Positions 61,101-64,000 of a DNA stretch of 64,000 bases are shown piece by piece. The stretch covers positions 124,001-188,000 of the forward strand of contig JALIHJ010000051.1 of assembly GCA_022984795.1 (NCBI GenBank). Reading direction: 5' to 3'. The notes beneath the pieces were generated by a model. It was not told where the DNA came from. It saw only the letters and a list, made by a program, of their open reading frames with translations, and did not search any database. Numbering within the stretch: the first letter of the stretch is position 1; each line of letters opens with the position of its first letter. The stretch comes from Fabrea salina. Lineage: Eukaryota; Ciliophora; Heterotrichea; Heterotrichida; Fabreidae. The translations under genes were made by a program, and so were the position numbers.

Positions 61101-64000
61101 GAGTGGAGTCAGTTGAGTGGTCCTTCCAACATTGACTTGTCTTCTCAGACTGAGAGTGTTCTTAGCATTCCCAAAACTCAGCTTTCAGGAGGAGACTACA
61201 CTTTCAGAGTTTTTATGTACAATGCCTTTGGTCGCTCAGACTCAGCAGAGATTTCAGTGAAGGTCGAAGAAGCAGAGGCCTTGTCGGTGGAAATTGATGC
61301 TGGCAACCAGATCTCAATCAAGAGTGGAGACTCCCTTAGAGTCAAGGCCTTTGTTGAGAGTTTCTGTGGAAAGAGTTCTTCAGTGCAGTATGCTTGGAAC
61401 TACGAAGGACTCAGCAATGGAGAAGAAGCACCTGGCAACCCCAGTGCAGTCATTGGCAACTCTAAGCAGTCACACGTTCTCAGAATCAAAGAAGGCGATC
61501 TCCAAGCAGGCTATACTTATGTGTTCAAAGCCATTGCTCAGGAAGGAGAGAGTTACGGAGAAGCCTTTTTGTACGTGACTGTTGAAAGCTCTCCTCTAGT
61601 AGCTGTGCTTAACAAAGCTGACGGACAGATCTCCAACGGAAAAGACCTGAGACTGGATGCCAGTGAGTCCTACGACCCAGACAACTCGCAAGGTTCACTG
61701 GAGTTTGAGTGGACTTGCACTGAACCTGGCAAAAACTATTGTGAAAGCACTTCTGGAGAACAGCTACTAGACACCCAACAAACTGGGTCTATACTGCAAA
61801 TTGAGTCTGAGGAACTAAGACCTGGGGCCTTCTACTACTTCTGCGTGAAGGTTTCCAAGGACACTAGAGAAGACCAGAAGTGTGTGGAACTAGAAGTAGT
61901 CGAAAGGGGCAACAAGGAGATTAGCTTACCTAAACCCTTTTTCAAGATCAATTACTTGTGGGAACTCTTGGTTCTACTTTCAGTCCAAGGTTCCTTTGAA
62001 GACAGTGTGCAGTGGACTCAAGTGCTAGGATCCAGCCTTACTCCTACAACTCCGCTAAACAATCCCTACATCTACTTCCCTTCTGAGTCAATGACTCCAG
62101 GTTCTTACTACTCCTGGCAAGCAACCCTTTCTAGTTCAACAGGCTCACTTACCATCACTATTCCCTGGAACACCAACGTAGGAGCCTACTGTTTAGGAGA
62201 CTTGGAAGTAAGTCCTTCTACAGGTTCTGCCCTTTCCACTGAGTTTGAGTTAAGCATTGAGGACTGCTTTGACGGCGACGAAGAAGACTACCCCTTATTC
62301 TACTCCTTTGGACTCATTCGCAATGGCTACCACATTCCCTTAGCTCCTCCTAGACTCTCCAACAAGGTAACTACTAAGTTACTGTCTGGCACCAACACTC
62401 TTTTTGCCATGGTGTGTGACTCAATGTGGAATTGTGAGTACTACAAACAGTCCTTCACTGTGAGTTCAGTTTCTAGAAGACTGCAAGAGAAGTCTGTGTC
62501 AGAAACCTTCCTGGAAGACATTAAGCATCCTGAACTCATTCCTGGCACTGTGCTTATGTACTGTGAGAGTCTTGAACTAGAACAAGCAGCCATTACAACT
62601 ATGCTGTCTAAACTCAAAGAGTTCTCTCAGGACCTAGAAGACATTGATGAAGCTACTTACAGAAACGTAGTAGGAGCCATTTCAGTTATGATGGCAGAAG
62701 AAAACACCAACGAGTCTCAAACTCTGGAACTAGTAGACCTGGCCTTGTCCATGCTGGACTTTGAACTAGAAATACTCCAAGAAGACACTGAACTACTCAT
62801 GGACAGTGCAAAAAGCCTGACTGAAAAGTTCAACTTAAACAACAAAGTACTCAAGAAGAGCCAAGAACTCATCAGCAAAGTGTTCAACAAGTACTTCAAA
62901 CAGTCACCTCCTGAAAACCAACCCAAAACCATCCAAATAGAAGGCATCACTACCTACAGAATGACTGAAACACCCCCTAAGTTCAAGGAACTCTCTGCAC
63001 AGGTTTCAGACTCCAATGTAACTCTTCCAGGCTCACTGACCTTTGTAGACAGTGACGTTGTGGACATGGAAGTAACTACCTACAGCCAAGCAGGCAACTA
63101 CTCAGACATTGTTGACTTGAGTTTCTTCGAAGCAGGCAGGTTCTCTGGATTTGACCTCAGTCTCAGAACTCGGTCTATTTACTCCCTCAGCAACTTAACT
63201 GAACCCATTGCTCTTGAGATTCCTTTCCATACTAACATCGGAAACTGGAGTTGTGGCTACCTGAAAGAAGAAGAGTGGGTAGAAGAAGGCTGTGAAGTAG
63301 TAGAAGTCAGAAGCAACTCAGTGGTTGTTAACACAACTCACACTTCAATGTTCAGTTTGCAACCTAAAAAAGCAGAGTCAGTAGTTGTTACAACAGAAGA
63401 AAATCAAGGATTCGGGATTTCTGACAACGAGTGCTCTCAAAGCTACATTCCTGTTTACTTGATGTCAGGAATACTGGCACTTGGAGTTTGCTTAGCAGCT
63501 ATTTGGGCTATACTGGGCAGAAAAACTCCAAAAACTACTCCAGTCAAGTACATCTTTGAAACTCAAGGCGGCGAAACTGAAGGAAATGCCAATCAGAAAT
63601 CAGATTATACAAACACGATCATGGAAACTTCTCGCCTTCCAAATACCACAATGGAAACATCTCCATCACAAGAACCCAAAAAGTTCCTGGAGAACCACTT
63701 AACTTTGAGTCTGTTCTTTGGCAAAGAAAAAGCATTTTCATCAATTTACTTAACATCAGAGTACATGATTCTGGGAGGACTTATTGGAGTGCTTACATGG
63801 ATTACAAGAGACACTGACTCAGGAAACAAAGACAGTGAAGAGTTTGAAACGCAAGAACTCCTTGTGATTCTACTAGCCTCAGGCATCACCTCGTTTGTCA
63901 TTGGGATTGCTGAAGTACTCACTAAAGTTTTGGAAGGATGTTCAAGGGCCCCAGTTGTAGTAGTTACAGCTGCACTTAGCATACTTAGTTTCTTACTGAG
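55146..64000 (+). CDS. Giant Cys-rich REJ/polycystin-like membrane protein, 3' end cut by window edge
   Basis: One open frame of 2951 codons without stop. Order: signal peptide (1-17); Cys-rich start; LamG/ConA-like domain (about 68-258); Cys-rich linker; second LamG-like domain (about 385-570); about 25 furin-like Cys repeats (575-1840, CxxCxxCxGPSxxxCTxC); PKD/REJ-like region (about 1860-2260, with DASESYDPDN); long ectodomain; a GPS-like site (about 2699-2745: W, C and HTSMF); first membrane helix (about 2768-2790) and three more hydrophobic stretches to the edge. After the first helix the HLTLSLFF block recalls the polycystin-1 family. Likely a surface mechanosensory or adhesion receptor. 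No PLAT domain is visible. Confidence 0.85.
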   Translation, partial: MKGVCAVLLVFVGMVFGLPNCANTNVDGYNCDTCDSGYYREGGYCYEHCPTGFDPNEKGNCDKPSGKILVFDLNFKDITDYSANSVDTFSTPDGSAFRDSQKNPIPTQERGFYFKSTSSLVSDQPYTYYLYHKFAFLVRPKSSGVLIQAKDDSQTHLTLKFDGTHWHYRVKTLRTSDSVYLDKEATLAQDMNAWDRIRFSTWTWEIQAFEFLSKKNDEPEINTRVEDHWVTSRPDINTLKWYIGDGFTGFVYRIQFVNSHDVSVGDSSGLSTCEFNYYVDNDGSCKECSLCSNDWPWCYKDNNCIICNEQAVSSSSDCNSVTQEPDCFLCDYKCSNCDEFNWICKSGSCVSGSVFVGGVCLNACPSGFGSCPGTLPTTAVLEEDFTRFPKDFTNFYSGSDSSTSHPFQTGSASDVLPMKNRGVYFTSSRYMTSTNSFEFYHDFSIAFWVKVSTSGKILAESSFLEISDSGMTLTLENITPTTTSASVSVSATSNWVFLAFVCEFTSSYQTKLTTYKDNTQDSTASTADYIFRHSTGNRIQIGGHDSSGFIYRIKIWQTAKTDFNAEYEFCGGSNCSNDFWDCDYNQYEDDSGNCVACDGTCSEGCVRGTDCVLCGLVNCIECDGFADNQCTLCAGSLPLANDCKCPSGKYDNSGVCEDCDPRCNECNSSGHTSGSCIACANQGDPSDVCCALGEDYVSGTGCVAVCSANQYRDAGGNCQDCDPSCDGCTGAGSTNCQSCNTVDGYELESSDCVCKGYVDGSNVCHSCDPRCNGCSGPGNTNCNACQFRGDTTNGCECDTKKYYDGSSCANCQSDCAECSGPDKNDCTECASGNLLTTSNTCESACPDGEYQITSTTCGACHGSCSKCTGPSDSECTECDSGSSLNLLTTSGKCQSTCPDGEYQIDSTTCGACNGSCSKCTGPSDSECTECDSGSSLNLLTTSGKCQSTCPDGEYEDTTSSPHVCASCHPSCLKCNGPNNNDCTDCIAGETLTGSTCVTSCADGKYLDTGSNTCQDCDTSCSKCTGSSNSDCTECKSGDLLTTSNTCESACPDGEYQIDSTTCGACDGSCFNCDGSSSSDCTACTTGKVLDSGQCLGSCPTGKYPDGSNVCQPCDGSCKECSGSSSTECTACESTKILTTSNTCELTCPDGEYENTAASPNVCASCHPSCSKCTGPSDSECTGCNSGVLTTSNTCESACPDREYEIDSSTCGACDGSCFNCDGSSSGDCTECDSGKVLDSGQCLGSCPIGKYSDDSNVCQNCHDDCAECSGSSSTECTACPTGKVLDSGQCLDSCTTGKYSDDSDVCQDCHNDCAECSGPNIDDCTECDSGSSLNLLTTSGKCQSTCPDGEYKNTGVSPNVCASCDTSCLKCNGPNNNDCTDCIAGETLTGSNTCVPSCADGKYLDTGSNTCEDCDTSCSKCTGPSDSECTGCNSGVLTTSGKCQSTCPDGEYQITSTTTCGACDGSCSKCTGPSDSECTECDSGNLLTTSGKCQSTCPDGEYKDTTVSPNVCASCHSSCLKCTGPSDSECTECDSGSSLNLLTTSGKCQSTCPDGEYEDTTPSPHVCASCHSSCLKCNGPNNNDCTDCSGPFILNSNMCECPSSQYESGGSCSSCDPRCNECDGPGNTNCNACQFRGDTTNGCECDTKKYYDGSSCANCQSDCAECSGPDKNDCTECASGNLLTTSNTCESVCPDGEYQITSTTCGACHGSCSKCTGPSDSECTECDSGSSLNLLTTSGKCQSTCPDGEYQIDSTTCGACHVSCFKCTGPSDSDCTACTSPLVLDSTKNQCISCGASEYLSGGSCVPCDSNCAACSGSATHCTDCTSPLVLDSNRCVGCLRYFDSSQVSAYFSETYSKIYVTFDEEAVTNSGSCGTFFESETSDKLGIKPFCSWKNSTVLVVSLGSNFTIRNEALKLNAFNILKKQGECSFDYSDLEPVAEYKYPLPTPSAELSAPYSYSIPCASRPLEVSAKKSVGRAGGSLSYEWSQLSGPSNIDLSSQTESVLSIPKTQLSGGDYTFRVFMYNAFGRSDSAEISVKVEEAEALSVEIDAGNQISIKSGDSLRVKAFVESFCGKSSSVQYAWNYEGLSNGEEAPGNPSAVIGNSKQSHVLRIKEGDLQAGYTYVFKAIAQEGESYGEAFLYVTVESSPLVAVLNKADGQISNGKDLRLDASESYDPDNSQGSLEFEWTCTEPGKNYCESTSGEQLLDTQQTGSILQIESEELRPGAFYYFCVKVSKDTREDQKCVELEVVERGNKEISLPKPFFKINYLWELLVLLSVQGSFEDSVQWTQVLGSSLTPTTPLNNPYIYFPSESMTPGSYYSWQATLSSSTGSLTITIPWNTNVGAYCLGDLEVSPSTGSALSTEFELSIEDCFDGDEEDYPLFYSFGLIRNGYHIPLAPPRLSNKVTTKLLSGTNTLFAMVCDSMWNCEYYKQSFTVSSVSRRLQEKSVSETFLEDIKHPELIPGTVLMYCESLELEQAAITTMLSKLKEFSQDLEDIDEATYRNVVGAISVMMAEENTNESQTLELVDLALSMLDFELEILQEDTELLMDSAKSLTEKFNLNNKVLKKSQELISKVFNKYFKQSPPENQPKTIQIEGITTYRMTETPPKFKELSAQVSDSNVTLPGSLTFVDSDVVDMEVTTYSQAGNYSDIVDLSFFEAGRFSGFDLSLRTRSIYSLSNLTEPIALEIPFHTNIGNWSCGYLKEEEWVEEGCEVVEVRSNSVVVNTTHTSMFSLQPKKAESVVVTTEENQGFGISDNECSQSYIPVYLMSGILALGVCLAAIWAILGRKTPKTTPVKYIFETQGGETEGNANQKSDYTNTIMETSRLPNTTMETSPSQEPKKFLENHLTLSLFFGKEKAFSSIYLTSEYMILGGLIGVLTWITRDTDSGNKDSEEFETQELLVILLASGITSFVIGIAEVLTKVLEGCSRAPVVVVTAALSILSFLL
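57474..57859 (+). repeat. Recent intragenic duplicate, copy 1
   Basis: About 386 bp matching copy 2 at a distance of 2544 bp (848 codons), with one visible difference (GCA versus GTA, Ala versus Val, near 57688). Ends are inside furin-like units. Confidence 0.85.
60018..60403 (+). repeat. Recent intragenic duplicate, copy 2
   Basis: Second copy of the 386-bp block; the distance is a multiple of three so the frame is kept. Similarity falls off sharply on both sides. Confidence 0.85.

Noticed and set aside
1-64000. Bacterial or plasmid DNA, suggested by the gene density and few introns
   Set aside because: Gene content is eukaryotic (USP, NEK, MAPK, nucleoporin, PAM16, LIS1, CCDC22, p24) and 15-nt spliceosomal introns are present; no ribosome-binding sites or operons of related function.
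1-64000. A variant ciliate genetic code
   Set aside because: Long conserved frames contain no in-frame TAA, TAG or TGA, and genes end with all three; the standard code explains the window.

Overview
The window reads as nuclear (most likely macronuclear) DNA of a heterotrich ciliate close to Stentor. About 46 genes fill both strands almost without gaps. All long reading frames use the standard code: TAA is the main stop, TAG is less common, TGA is rare, and I see no in-frame TGA, TAA or TAG inside conserved domains. Five introns can be placed and every one is exactly 15 nt (GTA...AG with TA at positions 9-10). Introns of 15-16 nt with a standard code are what is known for Stentor; Blepharisma, which also has tiny introns, reads TGA as Trp and does not fit. 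The species is an inference.

Layout. 1-5.7 kb: a calcium-dependent-type protein kinase cut by the left edge, a Nup98-autoproteolytic-domain/Nup96 nucleoporin without FG repeats, a GRIP golgin and a SelD-type FAD oxidoreductase. 5.7-9.3 kb: a small unknown, a SPRY protein, PAM16 (one intron), a repeated Cys/His protein and a MORN protein. 9.3-14.8 kb: an unknown probably mitochondrial protein, an RMI1-type OB fold, LIS1, an oxysterol-binding protein, a zinc-ribbon protein with a PIP-like tail and a C2H2 protein. 14.8-21.6 kb: a long coiled coil, kynurenine aminotransferase, an RPA2-like protein, a KEN/D-box protein, a divergent H2A and a bacterial-type S11 peptidase. 21.6-27.1 kb: a YY1-like factor, a SAS-6-like head protein, a VPS9 GEF, a Sel1 protein, a basic unknown and a NEK kinase. 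27.1-40.1 kb: a very large USP deubiquitinase, a p24 cargo receptor, a TraB-like candidate, transketolase and a TRF4-type nucleotidyltransferase (one intron). 40.1-51.8 kb: ciliate unknowns (one with two introns), a TPR protein (one intron), UMP-CMP kinase, a TDY MAP kinase, PRMT5, CCDC22 and a membrane-anchored GLE1-like protein. 51.9-64 kb looks different: a GTPase with tandem helical repeats, a gene-poor kilobase holding a WD40 relic, and a giant Cys-rich REJ/polycystin-like membrane protein that runs off the right edge.

The genes are mostly unrelated housekeeping, cytoskeletal, trafficking and signalling genes; I see no operon or dedicated defence or biosynthesis cluster. The strongest structural theme is compaction: divergent start codons 2-13 bp apart, convergent genes whose stop codons overlap, and a stop followed at once by the next start. 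The most unusual genes are the transmembrane GLE1-like protein, the repeat-bearing GTPase, the FG-less Nup98/96, the H2A variant and the recently duplicated Cys-rich receptor.
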